Notes: a model not told the origin generated them from the letters alone. 57,040 nt of DNA from Fibrobacterota bacterium (GCA_023436205.1 JAEZKC010000020.1:1-57040); one strand, 5' to 3'. Counted from the first letter of the stretch, positions 44,349 to 53,531 are shown. Numbers and translations: made by a program.

Positions 44349-46040
44349 ATGATTCACCGTATAGTGATATGGGTCTCTTTTCTTCTCCTTTTTGCGAAAG
44401 CTGACGGGCTCGTCATAACCGAGCTGCATCGGGATCCGCTTGGCCGTGAATCGGAAATGCCGGGGGGATTGAGCCATGAATATATTGAAATCACCAATCT
44501 AAGTTCAGATACTCTTCTCATCCAGTCCCTCTTCCTTACTGATGGCATGGACAGTGACTCTATCATCCCCTTCGGGGTATTTGAAGCTCATAATAACTGT
44601 CCAGCCGATCGGCGTTTTTTAGCCCCCGGGGAGATCGCTCTTATACTTGATCCCGATTACAGGCGGGCAACTCTTTCAAATCCCTCCGCGCTTTATTCCA
44701 TTCCATCCGGTACCGTGCTTCTCACTGTTGGTGACGGTGATCTGGGGAACGGTTTAGCATCGGATGACGGGGTTATCATTTATAAGGGATCGCTAAATCG
44801 CATTGATTCAGTTCTGGCTTCGGCCTGCGACAATGAATCGTCATCATCTTCACCCACTACGGGAAAGCTTTCTCTCCTCTCTCCGGCAAATGTGCCAGAA
44901 GGTATTTCTGTTGTGGCACAAAGCTCTTTACAGAATCCGGTTTCTTACACGGTTTGCAGCGCCAATACCTCCCCGGGGTTGTGCGAAACGCTTTCTGAAG
45001 GCTGTATTCTGGAATACAAACTCTCCATTAAAGGAGATAGTGCCGAATGTAAAGTATACGGACTTTTTGTGGATGGACATGCATCGAATTCTCAATGGTC
45101 ACTTTACTCCTGCAGGTCAGGGTCAAAGGTCCTTCTGTGGCAAGGTTCTTTATCCGATGATGCATTCAGCATGACTTTTGATCTTCCGCTGGACTCTGCT
45201 CAGTACATGTTCGAACTGAAAAGAAACGGAATTCTCATTAACCGTGCTTTGGACATTTCTCAAGTGTGGGTTCCGCAGAAATCGATTCTGGTAACTGAGA
45301 TTTTCCCTCGATCCACAGCCGATCAGCCGGAGTGGTTTGAGATTTATAATGCTTCTCAGATGGAAATTAACCTCAAAAACTGGTCGTATGGTAACTCAGA
45401 GGACGCGGATTTCATAACAGAGGGGGATTTGCGTATTGGCCCCGGAAGGTATCTGGTGATTTGTAAAAATATTTCTATTATGAAACTGCAGTTACAGAAT
45501 GCTTCCGTCCAGCAACCTTCGCGCTGGCACTCACTGGATAATTACAATGACACCATTCTGCTCCTGTCACCTTCGGGACAAACGGTTGACGAGGTGTGTT
45601 ATCACAGTTCCTGGTTTGATAACTGGAAGAACCAGTCGCTTGAGAAGGTAAAGGCAGACAGGTCCGGAACTGCCAGAGAAAGCTGGGTGCTGTGTACCAG
45701 TCCCACCCCGGGATTGCCCGGAAAGGCTTACTCCTACAGATCCGCTGTTTCACCTTTTGTAGAAATCGGACCGGTGCCGTTCACACCTGATGGTGATGGT
45801 CACAATGATTTTTTGTCCATACGATTGAATATTCCCGCTGATCAGAATGTCAAGATTAGAATTTTCGGCTTCGATGGCAGGGAAGTATGGAATAAATCAA
45901 GTGTGCAGGCAGTTCTCTTCTGGGATGGTGTGGGGTTAGACGGACGCAAATGTGCTCCGGGTCCATTCTTTGTAATCTGCGAATTCTCATCAGATAGAAA
46001 TCGCACAGTTATCAGAAAGCGGGGGATTCTGTGGCGCTGA
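44349..46040 (+). CDS. Secreted lamin-tail-domain protein with gliding-motility-type C-terminus
   Basis: A 563-residue exported protein. The signal peptide is MIHRIVIWVSFLLLFAKA; I chose ATG 44349 because GGAG precedes it and a signal peptide starts there. Two lamin-tail (LTD) beta-sandwich domains (about 20-110 and 320-450; VTEIFPRSTADQPEWFEIYN) and a C-terminal CHU_C/FlgD-like domain (about 475-563; GPVPFTPDGDGHNDFLSIRL, FDGREVWNKS) follow, which in related bacteria direct type IX secretion and surface attachment. It overlaps the next gene by 10 bp. Role: extracellular adhesion or matrix protein (inference). Confidence 0.82.
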   Translation: MIHRIVIWVSFLLLFAKADGLVITELHRDPLGRESEMPGGLSHEYIEITNLSSDTLLIQSLFLTDGMDSDSIIPFGVFEAHNNCPADRRFLAPGEIALILDPDYRRATLSNPSALYSIPSGTVLLTVGDGDLGNGLASDDGVIIYKGSLNRIDSVLASACDNESSSSSPTTGKLSLLSPANVPEGISVVAQSSLQNPVSYTVCSANTSPGLCETLSEGCILEYKLSIKGDSAECKVYGLFVDGHASNSQWSLYSCRSGSKVLLWQGSLSDDAFSMTFDLPLDSAQYMFELKRNGILINRALDISQVWVPQKSILVTEIFPRSTADQPEWFEIYNASQMEINLKNWSYGNSEDADFITEGDLRIGPGRYLVICKNISIMKLQLQNASVQQPSRWHSLDNYNDTILLLSPSGQTVDEVCYHSSWFDNWKNQSLEKVKADRSGTARESWVLCTSPTPGLPGKAYSYRSAVSPFVEIGPVPFTPDGDGHNDFLSIRLNIPADQNVKIRIFGFDGREVWNKSSVQAVLFWDGVGLDGRKCAPGPFFVICEFSSDRNRTVIRKRGILWR

Positions 46041-46861
46041 TCCTGAAGCTCGCTCTGTTGATTCTCTTTTTGTATTGTATTGCAAGTGCAGGTTTGAAAG
46101 ACCCATTTCCGCTTGGAAGCTCAATGTGCACACAGGGTACACTGGTTCATTCAGAGGGTATGGATGGTCGGCAACCATGGATTCCCTCAGCATTTTATAA
46201 TGACAGCACCTTTTATGGAATCGCAGCCTGCGGGGCCTCCTATTACGGGGGAATAAATGAAGGCGCACTTCTGCAGTATGGGATTGGTGGTTTTTTAAGA
46301 AGAGGGCATTCGGTATTGAAACTTGCACTGTTGCAAATGGATGTAATGGGTATTTACTTTGAGCAATCGGTGCTGGGTTCGGCCGGTTTTTTCTGGAATT
46401 CAGTGGCGTTCAGTGTTGAGGCCAGAAGTATGAGGCTTGGGCTTGGGGAGACTGCAGACATTCGGGCATTCACAGCATTGGGGGCATCTGTGACTGGCTA
46501 TTTTTCCTTTGTGGAGATTTCTTTACTCATTGATGGGTTAACTGTCGAAAGCAGTGGTGAGAGGAGTTGTGAATCTCCTCCGCAAGTCAAAACATTTTTC
46601 CAGACGAGACATGGAAAATACGGTGCACAGGGTTTGCAGGTTGACATTCTGCCTAACCAAAATAAACCTCTGCGTTTTGCACTGGCCCAGGAATACAGAA
46701 TGAATAAATCAATAACCTTGTCAGCTGCATTGAGCTCCAATCCTACAATGATCAGTTTTGGTGTGAAATTGGAACTTCGCCATATCGGAGCATCGGTTGC
46801 CGCCGTAAACCATCCTCTGTTAGGCTGGTCCCGGGGGTTTTCCGCAGATTTTTACAGGTAA
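46031..46861 (+). CDS. Hypothetical exported protein, possible outer-membrane beta-barrel
   Basis: A 276-residue protein starting with GTG, with GGGGGA upstream, overlapping the lamin-tail gene by 10 bp, so translationally coupled. N-terminal signal peptide (LKLALLILFLYCIASA). The mature part alternates hydrophobic and polar residues in strand-like blocks (VLKLALLQMDVMGIYFEQS, SITLSAALSSNPTMISFGV), and it ends with an aromatic residue pair near the terminus, as in outer-membrane barrels. The arrangement resembles PorP/SprF-like partners coded next to CHU_C-bearing surface proteins in Bacteroidota; this is an analogy only. Confidence 0.65.
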   Translation: MALILKLALLILFLYCIASAGLKDPFPLGSSMCTQGTLVHSEGMDGRQPWIPSAFYNDSTFYGIAACGASYYGGINEGALLQYGIGGFLRRGHSVLKLALLQMDVMGIYFEQSVLGSAGFFWNSVAFSVEARSMRLGLGETADIRAFTALGASVTGYFSFVEISLLIDGLTVESSGERSCESPPQVKTFFQTRHGKYGAQGLQVDILPNQNKPLRFALAQEYRMNKSITLSAALSSNPTMISFGVKLELRHIGASVAAVNHPLLGWSRGFSADFYR

Positions 46862-46894
46862 AAGCGGCCTGCACTTCCGATGCAGACCGCTTTC
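46862..46894. terminator. Bidirectional terminator
   Basis: AAAGCGGCCTGCA (46862-46874) and TGCAGACCGCTTT (46882-46894) form a 12-bp stem with a single C-A mismatch and A/T-rich flanks, between converging genes. Confidence 0.75.
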
Positions 46895-46960
46895 GAGAAG
46901 TACGAGCATCTTAAAAGTTCGGTTTTAATAGAACCTATGATGTGTCTTCTCAAAATAACC

Positions 46961-47620
46961 TCATGCCGCTTTTCTCTTTCCTTTATCTTCGCGTTCGACC
47001 TGTACATCCTCTTTTTTGATCTCTCCGCTTACCTTCTTCTCTTCTGTATAGGTCTCCTTATGTATCCTCAGCTCCTCTTTGACCACCGGGCGTTTCCTGA
47101 TTTCGATCTCCTCTTCCATGATAGGAATCACTGTTTCGCCCTCCTTGAATTCGGTCTCTCCCGCTTTAGGCTCTCTTGAACCTTTCACCGTATTGCGTTC
47201 GATAATAACCTCTTCTCTTGAAACCGGCACAGTGAAGCTTTTCATTTCAGTATGCACCACTTTTCTCACCCTGACTTCGCCAGTCTGATGAGCTACCTTG
47301 TAAACCTCAAGCTCCTCTTCTTTGACAGGCACAGTCATGTCGTTTGCCTTGGATGTCTCCTGCCAGCCCTTGTAGTTCTCATCTCTCCAGTTGCTCAGTT
47401 CCGACTTGTTTTTGCTTATCACAAGCTGGTCATTTTTGACATCCACTACATTGTCATAACGGAAAGTGAAATCTCTGGGAAAGAAGTAACCTTTTTCGAT
47501 GGTGACATAGTCATCATTGAGTTCAATTACCTTTCCCAGCTTCTCGCCATCCTGGGAGAAGGCATTCAGTCCCTCTCTTACTCCCGGATATTTGTCCAGA
47601 AACTGGTTTTTGTTTAACAT
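46961..47620 (-). CDS. PRC-barrel and YsnF/AvaK (DUF2382) stress protein
   Basis: A 219-residue soluble protein with an N-terminal PRC-barrel-like domain (about 12-75; VFSQDGEKLGKVIEL-type pattern in NAFSQDGEKLGKVIELNDD) and a C-terminal DUF2382 domain (about 100-205) made of charged repeats with the family pattern VSREEVIIERNTV and MEEEIEIRKRPVVKEEL. YsnF is stress-induced in Bacillus and AvaK is a Nostoc akinete marker; molecular role unknown. GGAGG upstream of the ATG. Very lysine/glutamate-rich C-terminus. Monocistronic. Confidence 0.85.
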   Translation of the reverse strand: MLNKNQFLDKYPGVREGLNAFSQDGEKLGKVIELNDDYVTIEKGYFFPRDFTFRYDNVVDVKNDQLVISKNKSELSNWRDENYKGWQETSKANDMTVPVKEEELEVYKVAHQTGEVRVRKVVHTEMKSFTVPVSREEVIIERNTVKGSREPKAGETEFKEGETVIPIMEEEIEIRKRPVVKEELRIHKETYTEEKKVSGEIKKEDVQVEREDKGKRKAA

Positions 47621-47834
47621 ACCGGACCTCCTTGTCCCATCGTCACCATATAAAGTTCACTAGTTCAGTCTCCTGTCCCTTATGAATTACGATGATCGAA
47701 AACCTTTTATGACATTTTTACCTTTTCATCTGTTTTTAGTGCGCTTAAGTCAAAAAAAGTGGCATAACCGGAGTCGGAAATCGTATAATCCTGTAAAGGA
47801 CTTTTGGACAACTACGGATTTTGAGGAGGAGAGG

Positions 47835-49964
47835 ATGGGATTGAACGATATAACCGAGAAGGGTTTGTTCTCGCGCATTACCTCAGTATCGATACCTCGT
47901 GAAGTACCCACAAGTGACGGTTCCAACCGATGCTTGCAGTTTGAAATAGAGTTCAGGGCCGACGGGGTTATACCGTTTCCCCAGGTGATTATCAGGGAAT
48001 ATGACCGGGAACACCTGTTTAACGGTAAATCTATTGTCATGAAAAAGCCGGGTCAATACTCAGTCATAGTTCCGGAGGGAAGGCTTCCCACGGGCACTTT
48101 CAGGGTGCAGGTGGAGGGGTGCCGCAAAGCGGATTGGCAGAATTCCGGAGGGGGAGACTGGATTAAAAGTTTCGCGGAGGTGAAGATCCAGCCCAAGAGC
48201 GCCCCTCAAAAGAAAAGCACTGTAAAAGTTGGTCAGAACAGACATGTGAAGCTTTTTTTCGGAATTCATAAACACATGCACCAGCCTTATTACAGATCAA
48301 CGGATACAAATTACTGGGATGGTGAGAAGGACAGCATTTTCGGATCAAGGGGAGGCAACTACACCCAGTTCATTCCCGATGCCGTAGTGCAGTACAGTGG
48401 GCTTGCCCATGCAGGGCTTTCAACCTCCTGGAGCGGATCGCTCATTGAGCAGTTGAATCGCTGCGCACGTGATGGACTTTGCGGAGGAGCATTTTCCTCC
48501 TGGAGCAATGCTCTCAAGTCGATGGCTAAAGAGGCAACCACTTCAGGTGCAAAACGCATCGCCTTTACCGATTTCGGTTTTTTTCACCCGCTCATGGCTC
48601 TTATACCCGAACGTGATATCGTGGCTCAGATAGAGATGCACCGCAGGATCATAAAAGAAACCTTCGGAGTGGATACAAACAAGATTCTCTTTCCTCCTGA
48701 AACAGCATTTCATATACGGATGATACCCGCTCTCAATAAGGCAGGAGTCAAGGCGGTCATTTATGATTCAGTGCACCGTTACCGTGCCTGTAAAGATTAT
48801 CCTTACCAGGGGATAAACGAGGGAATGCTTCCTCCAAACCCATCCGATCAGGAAAATCCTCCGGTAGGAGACTGGACCCGCCTTTCCAATATCTGGGCTC
48901 CCAGTCCGATAAGCCCGACTGCGCTCAGGCCTGAATACATTAAATATGAAGATGTGGATGGCACTGTACACAAGATCGTCGGGGTTCCGGCAGAACGCTA
49001 CATAGGTAATGAGGATGGTCGCGGGGGGTACGGTGCCCTTCAATATGAACAGGTGCTCGGGCAGATTTACGACAGCATCATTGAAAAAGGAATTTTTGAT
49101 CCGGCTCATCCTCCGTTTTTCCTCCTTCACTCTGATGGCGACAATCACGGCGGTGGAGCCGATTCCTACTACCGTCACAATACCGGTCGCATGGTGGATT
49201 GGCTCAAAGAGGACAACCGCTTTGAACTATGCACTATTGAGGATTATCTCAAGATGTTCCCTCCCGATGCTGCCAATGCGGTGCATGTTGAGCCGGGATC
49301 GTGGGCTGGTGCGGATAACGGTGATCCGCAGTTCAGGAAATGGTTCAGCATGTTTGAACAGCCCTATTCACCAGACCTTAATTCCTGGGCAGTTCTTACT
49401 GCTCTGCAGAACTGTATCTATACCTTGGAGGATCTGGCGCGTGGTGGAGAGGATGTGGCCAGAGCCCGAAGGCTTTTGCTTACTGCCGAAACCAGCTGTT
49501 ACTGGTACTGGACAGGGCAGGAGATCTGGGACAGGCAGGTGACCGAGGCTGTTAATGCGGCGTACTCCATAATTAAACCGAAAATGGATGAGATCGTTTC
49601 TTCCGGAGAAGACCGCACCGGAGCCACCATTTTTGCTCCATGGGTCACACCTGAAAACCCCGGTGGAAAAACCTGGGGGCAGGGGAGTTTGCGGGATGCG
49701 GATAAGCAGGGAACCGTGCATACGTTTGTGTACGATATTTCAGGCGTGGCCAAAGTGGATCTGGTAATTCGTACTCAGGGATCTGAAAAGCGGATTTCCA
49801 TGAATGGTGGAACCTACCCTTCACGCACCGGACCTGCCATTATTGGTGAATACTACACTGCCAAATTCCCTGAGGGTTTGGGTAATGTACGCTTTTACAT
49901 AGAGGTGCAGGATCGCAAAGGGAACAGATCTGTATCATCGCTGGAGAGAGTGTTCCTGGCTTGA
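47835..49964 (+). CDS. Glycoside hydrolase family 57 protein
   Basis: A 709-residue protein. An N-terminal beta domain (about 1-125) precedes the GH57 (beta/alpha)7-barrel: first conserved region IHKHMHQPYYR, AFTDFGFFHPLM, the nucleophile-region FPPETAFHIRM, and HSDGDNHGGG with the likely acid Asp. A C-terminal alpha-helical bundle and a beta domain (about 600-709) complete it. No signal peptide with the ATG at 47835, which follows GAGGAGAGG; the frame is open 51 codons upstream but without features. Such proteins act on alpha-glucans (amylase, branching or 4-alpha-glucanotransferase); specificity undetermined. Probably intracellular. Confidence 0.87.
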   Translation: MGLNDITEKGLFSRITSVSIPREVPTSDGSNRCLQFEIEFRADGVIPFPQVIIREYDREHLFNGKSIVMKKPGQYSVIVPEGRLPTGTFRVQVEGCRKADWQNSGGGDWIKSFAEVKIQPKSAPQKKSTVKVGQNRHVKLFFGIHKHMHQPYYRSTDTNYWDGEKDSIFGSRGGNYTQFIPDAVVQYSGLAHAGLSTSWSGSLIEQLNRCARDGLCGGAFSSWSNALKSMAKEATTSGAKRIAFTDFGFFHPLMALIPERDIVAQIEMHRRIIKETFGVDTNKILFPPETAFHIRMIPALNKAGVKAVIYDSVHRYRACKDYPYQGINEGMLPPNPSDQENPPVGDWTRLSNIWAPSPISPTALRPEYIKYEDVDGTVHKIVGVPAERYIGNEDGRGGYGALQYEQVLGQIYDSIIEKGIFDPAHPPFFLLHSDGDNHGGGADSYYRHNTGRMVDWLKEDNRFELCTIEDYLKMFPPDAANAVHVEPGSWAGADNGDPQFRKWFSMFEQPYSPDLNSWAVLTALQNCIYTLEDLARGGEDVARARRLLLTAETSCYWYWTGQEIWDRQVTEAVNAAYSIIKPKMDEIVSSGEDRTGATIFAPWVTPENPGGKTWGQGSLRDADKQGTVHTFVYDISGVAKVDLVIRTQGSEKRISMNGGTYPSRTGPAIIGEYYTAKFPEGLGNVRFYIEVQDRKGNRSVSSLERVFLA

Positions 49965-49993
49965 TCTGTAATCTCATTTCATGGCTATTATCA

Positions 49994-50022
49994 AAGCGCC
50001 GAGGCGTCCACGGCGCTTTTAT
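49994..50022 (+). terminator. Intrinsic terminator after the GH57 gene
   Basis: AAGCGCC (49994-50000) pairs with GGCGCTT (50012-50018) around an 11-base loop, followed by TTATA, 30 bp after the stop. Confidence 0.65.
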
Positions 50023-50220
50023 ACACCTTATTTCGACTGCAATAAATTGATACGTCGAGGTCTTGAGGCTGAGATCTGTTTCATATCGATACATGTATGT
50101 ATTAAAATGAACGAAAAAGAAGCTCTTTTTTAGGGCAAATGCCCTCCATTAACTGAAAAATGCATATTTCAAGTTCTGGCACGGGAATCGCATACATTTC
50201 CCGCTTGGAGGTGATGCGTA

Positions 50221-51192
50221 ATGTCTAATCAATTAATGGCTCAGAATCAAAACGAGATAAGTTTTTCTCAGTCGCCTGTTCTTGTTGCGGCCTGGCCCGG
50301 AATGGGAAATATCGGTTTGATCGCTGCCGATTATCTTAAAAGAAAGATGGATGCCCAGCTCTATGGAACTCTTGATCTGCGTCCCTTTTTCGTTCCTCCC
50401 GCCGGACTTGTGAAGGATGGCAAATTTGTCAATCCTGAACCGCAGGTGAGTTCGCTTCATTATCGCTACTCGCCCGATATGCTCATTTACGAAAGTAATT
50501 TGCAGATAAGCGGTCGTGAGGGGCTTTTTCTGCTGCAGAATCTCTTTGAAATCGCTCAGAAGCATAAAGTGAAGCAGATTTTTACCATCTCGGCTATTCC
50601 ACAGCCGGTGAGTTACACCCGGGAGCCTGAGCTGTATTTTGCTTCAAACAGCGTCGAGCTGTCGGAGAAACTGACTTCCATGGGAGTAAAGCCGCTTGTT
50701 TCCGGAGAGATACCCGGTGCCGCAGGGCTTCTTCCTTCTATGGCATCCGGGGCGGGCATAGAAGCGGCCTGTATTATGGCCACCATGCCGGCTTACGCGG
50801 CCGGGGTTTCATCCTACCCCAAGGGGGCGTTATCGGTTCTTACTCTCCTGCGGGATTTCATGGAATTTTCAATTGACCTTGAAGAGGTCAGGGAAGCGGT
50901 TGAAACGCTTGACGAACAGTTTGCAAGAATCGAGGAACAGGTCCGGGAGCAGTTCCCGGCAATGCTGGCTTATGAAGAGCAGGAGGGAGAGGAACTCATG
51001 GAGGAACGGTTTGCATTAGAAGCGCAGGTAGAGGATGAAGATGGATTGGCTCCTGAGGACAGAGAGCGACTTGAGCAGCTTTTTATGGTGGTGGCCGCAG
51101 ATCGATCCAAGGGCGTGGAGCTGAAAAAGGAGCTTGACAGGTTGCGGCTTTACAGAAAGTATGAGAACAGGTTTCTTGACTTGTTCATTTAA
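50221..51192 (+). CDS. PAC2-family protein, paralogue 2
   Basis: A 323-residue protein homologous to the one at 1987-2913: AAWPGMGNIGLIAADYLKRK near residue 22, a conserved mid-domain SGREGLFLLQ and a C-terminal coiled segment ending in KKELDRLRLYRKYENRFLDL. It differs by an acidic insertion (about residues 245-270, rich in Glu). A strong GGAGGT ribosome site precedes the ATG at 50221. Monocistronic with its own terminator. Biochemical role unknown; having two copies in one segment suggests distinct partners. Confidence 0.85.
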   Translation: MSNQLMAQNQNEISFSQSPVLVAAWPGMGNIGLIAADYLKRKMDAQLYGTLDLRPFFVPPAGLVKDGKFVNPEPQVSSLHYRYSPDMLIYESNLQISGREGLFLLQNLFEIAQKHKVKQIFTISAIPQPVSYTREPELYFASNSVELSEKLTSMGVKPLVSGEIPGAAGLLPSMASGAGIEAACIMATMPAYAAGVSSYPKGALSVLTLLRDFMEFSIDLEEVREAVETLDEQFARIEEQVREQFPAMLAYEEQEGEELMEERFALEAQVEDEDGLAPEDRERLEQLFMVVAADRSKGVELKKELDRLRLYRKYENRFLDLFI

Positions 51193-51217
51193 CGATGTTT
51201 GGTTAATGGAGAGGGGT

Positions 51218-51265
51218 GAGGCTGCAGGGCCGGGAGCGTTACGGAACTGCGGCCTCCTCTTTTTT
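51218..51265 (+). terminator. Intrinsic terminator after PAC2 paralogue 2
   Basis: GAGGCTGCA (51218-51226) and TGCGGCCTC (51248-51256) pair with one mismatch and are followed by CTCTTTTTTG. Confidence 0.7.
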
Positions 51266-51343
51266 GTGCTAAAGTCAAATGAGATAATATCTTTCCATCA
51301 AGTTCATATATAGTTTGTCCGATATTATCCGAAGCCCTTTTGG

Positions 51344-51419
51344 TTAACGGCGAAGACGCCTTATAGGTCACGAGCACCCTTTCCCGCAGGGGTACGTAGT
51401 CGAAAATAGTCATCGGAGT
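51344..51419. repeat. 73-bp dispersed repeat, copy B
   Basis: Same orientation as copy A (26594-26666): TTAACGGCGAAGACGCC at the left end, AGGTCAC next, and AATAGTCATCGGAGT at the right end, with constant total length but a variable centre. It forms an inverted pair with copy C, about 130 bp away. The 600-bp gap 51193-51792 otherwise contains no gene that I can support. Confidence 0.65.
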
Positions 51420-51550
51420 TCGTCAATCACGTTTTCCAAATCGTGAGTTGCATTACCCAAATAGACCAGAATGCCGTTTTGAAAAACGAGGTATATCTTA
51501 GGTATCCTTTACGATTGAAGATGGATTTCAGAGGTCGTGGCTGAAACAAT

Positions 51551-51623
51551 CCGATGACTATATTCGATAGACCACGAAAGCGGGAGATGGACGTGGTGAC
51601 CTGAGAGGCGACTTCGCCGTAAC
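51551..51623. repeat. 73-bp dispersed repeat, copy C (inverted)
   Basis: Reverse complement of the same element: CCGATGACTAT at the left end and GAGGCGACTTCGCCGTAAC at the right end, where the mini-hairpin arms GGCGAAGTCGCC are still self-complementary despite a base change, suggesting the palindrome is maintained. Together with copy B it frames 51344-51623. Confidence 0.6.
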
Positions 51624-51792
51624 CCAAATCGCTCTTATCAACAAACACACGTATGGAATATCTTAGCCGCTTAAGGGATCTTTTGGGTTCGCGGGACGGT
51701 TTGATTTTTGCTCTTTATATAACGTTTACAATACAATCATTCTGCTTTTACTGTATCGCTTCGTATTCGTACATTTCGCAAACGAGGATATC

Positions 51793-52632
51793 ATGAGAGT
51801 AATGGTCATTGTTAAAGCCGATGAAAAGACCGAGGCCGGAGTAATGCCCGATACACTTCTTCTGGCCGAAATGAGTAAATACAACGAACAGCTTGTCAAT
51901 GCTGGAATAATGATGGAAGGGGAGGGGCTTCATCCCAGTTCCAAGGGCAAGCGGATTATCTTCAAGAGAAACGAGCGTTCTATTGTCAATGGTCCCTTTC
52001 CCGAGCCCCGGCAGCTGATTGCCGGTTACTGGATCTGGAATGTCAAATCAATGGATGAGGCTGTTGAATGGGCGAAGCGCTGTCCCAATCCCACCGGGGC
52101 GAATTCCGAACTGGAGATCCGACCCGTTTTCGAAAGCGAAGATTTTGGCGCCGCTTTTACTCCTGAGCTCAGAGAGCGTGAGGAAAGTATGCGTCTGCGT
52201 ACGAATGTAAAGACGAATGTCTATCTGAATTTCAACGGCAACACCGAAGGTGCATTCAAATACTACAGGTCGGTATTCGGAAGTGAGTTTACTGCATTGC
52301 AGCGGTATGAAAATATGCCGCAATCAGAGATGAGTATTTCTCCTGACGAAAAGGAAAAAATTCTGCATATCGCTCTGCCCATTGGCGGCGGTGTCGTTTT
52401 AATGGGGTCTGATGTCCCCCAAAGCATGAGCTCCTCCTTTATTCAGGGTAATAACGTATACATATCTCTCCACCCCCAGAGTAAAAAGGATGCTGAAATG
52501 CTTTACCAGAAGCTTTCAGAAGGTGGCAAGGTTGAGATGCCTTTAGGAAAGACCTTCTGGGGAGCTTATTATGCATCATTTCTCGACAAATACAATATCG
52601 GGTGGATGATTAATTATCAGGGACAGGACTAG
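51793..52632 (+). CDS. Fusion of YCII-related and VOC/PhnB-like domains
   Basis: A 279-residue protein. The N-terminal half (about 1-115) is a YCII/DGPF-type domain (SIVNGPFPEPRQLIAGYW and DEAVEWAKRCPNP), usually a stand-alone ~115-residue protein. The C-terminal half (about 140-279) is a PhnB-like vicinal-oxygen-chelate domain (YLNFNGNTEGAFKYYRSVFG, HIALPIGGGVVLMGSD). The two families are frequently neighbours in bacterial genomes as separate genes; here they are one chain. Enzymatic role unknown, metal-binding residues not assigned. No ribosome site of note is seen, and the ATG at 51793 is the only good start. Confidence 0.82.
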   Translation: MRVMVIVKADEKTEAGVMPDTLLLAEMSKYNEQLVNAGIMMEGEGLHPSSKGKRIIFKRNERSIVNGPFPEPRQLIAGYWIWNVKSMDEAVEWAKRCPNPTGANSELEIRPVFESEDFGAAFTPELREREESMRLRTNVKTNVYLNFNGNTEGAFKYYRSVFGSEFTALQRYENMPQSEMSISPDEKEKILHIALPIGGGVVLMGSDVPQSMSSSFIQGNNVYISLHPQSKKDAEMLYQKLSEGGKVEMPLGKTFWGAYYASFLDKYNIGWMINYQGQD

Positions 52633-52924
52633 GGTCTAAATCGAGCGAGTAGAAAAATTCATCAGCGTTATAAACAAGTCGGAAAAGAAAGTGCTGGAGC
52701 AAGTCGCGAAGGTTACATCTGTTAATATTTCCGGTGGGGCTTTCTTTTCCTCTTGACCTTTATACGTTCTTACTCCAATAGCTATCCTGCCACAAATTTC
52801 CGTTAAAAGTATTTCCGCAGAGTGCGCAAATATATATTCTCTTTACGTTTCCCACTATGATCAAGCCTTGAGCAGTATAAAGAAATTCCCCTCAGTAATA
52901 GTCACCTGAAGGTTTGGAGGATTT
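52633..52924. other. Intergenic region with a long inverted repeat
   Basis: GGAAAAGAAAG at 52681-52691 is complementary to CTTTCTTTTCC at 52740-52750, with a 48-base interval. It could be a terminator-like stem for the upstream gene or an RNA structure. No gene seen. Confidence 0.4.
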
Positions 52925-53531
52925 GTGCGCACACTCTTTATCCCCGTTATACTATTCACAGTTCCTTACTGCAGTTTGCGGTCAGCCGTTAGTACAGGAC
53001 AGCTCATTGTCATCGGATGTTCTTGCAGTTATGACGCAGGCGTTTACGGAAAATAACCAAAAGGTCAAAGGAGAACTAAAACGAGTGCTTGCTGCCAAAA
53101 GTATCGATGATTACAAATCATTTCTGGCCACGGGAAAAAAGGCAAATCTGTCCGGCTGCGGTTTCGATACGGTAGTCTTGAAACCAAAACTGGAAGCTTA
53201 CCGTTTGGCAAAGGATTATGCGCAGATAGAGAAGCTGCTCGGAGAGGTATGGGTTCTTTTCAAGCTCAAACGCACCTCAGAGGAAAAGCTGTTTGAATGT
53301 GTGGAGCGCTTAACTGTAGCAGTAGATGAGCATGGGCTGTTCAGGTCGGGGCTTCTATATAAAAAATCCGATGCCGGACAAAAGGATTTCTCTTTCACCC
53401 GTTCCGCTGAGGGCTGGGTGATGCTGATCAATCCGCAGCTGATGTATGCCTGGCCGGGTAAGAAGAGTTCCGCTTTGGCTTGCCTTTTAAGTGCATATCA
53501 AAGCGCAAATTTGTTTTGCATGCAGCTCTGA
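52925..53531 (+). pseudogene. Small exported protein with frameshift after the signal peptide
   Basis: A GTG at 52925, preceded by GGAGGA, opens a 43-residue frame whose start MRTLFIPVILFTVPYCSLRS is a typical signal peptide, possibly with a lipobox-like Cys. The frame ends at 53056, but a different frame carries the rest of the protein: about 160 helical, soluble residues from near 52990 (SSDVLAVMTQAFTENNQKVK...) to 53531. The longest frame in that register starts without signal peptide, with its start codon inside the ribosome site. The most economical reading is one exported protein interrupted by a frameshift between 52960 and 53010. No family recognised. Confidence 0.55.

Noticed and set aside
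51427..51648. 73-codon frame spanning repeat copy C
   Set aside because: Explained by the repeat; its frame is disrupted by stops in copy B, and no start context is convincing.
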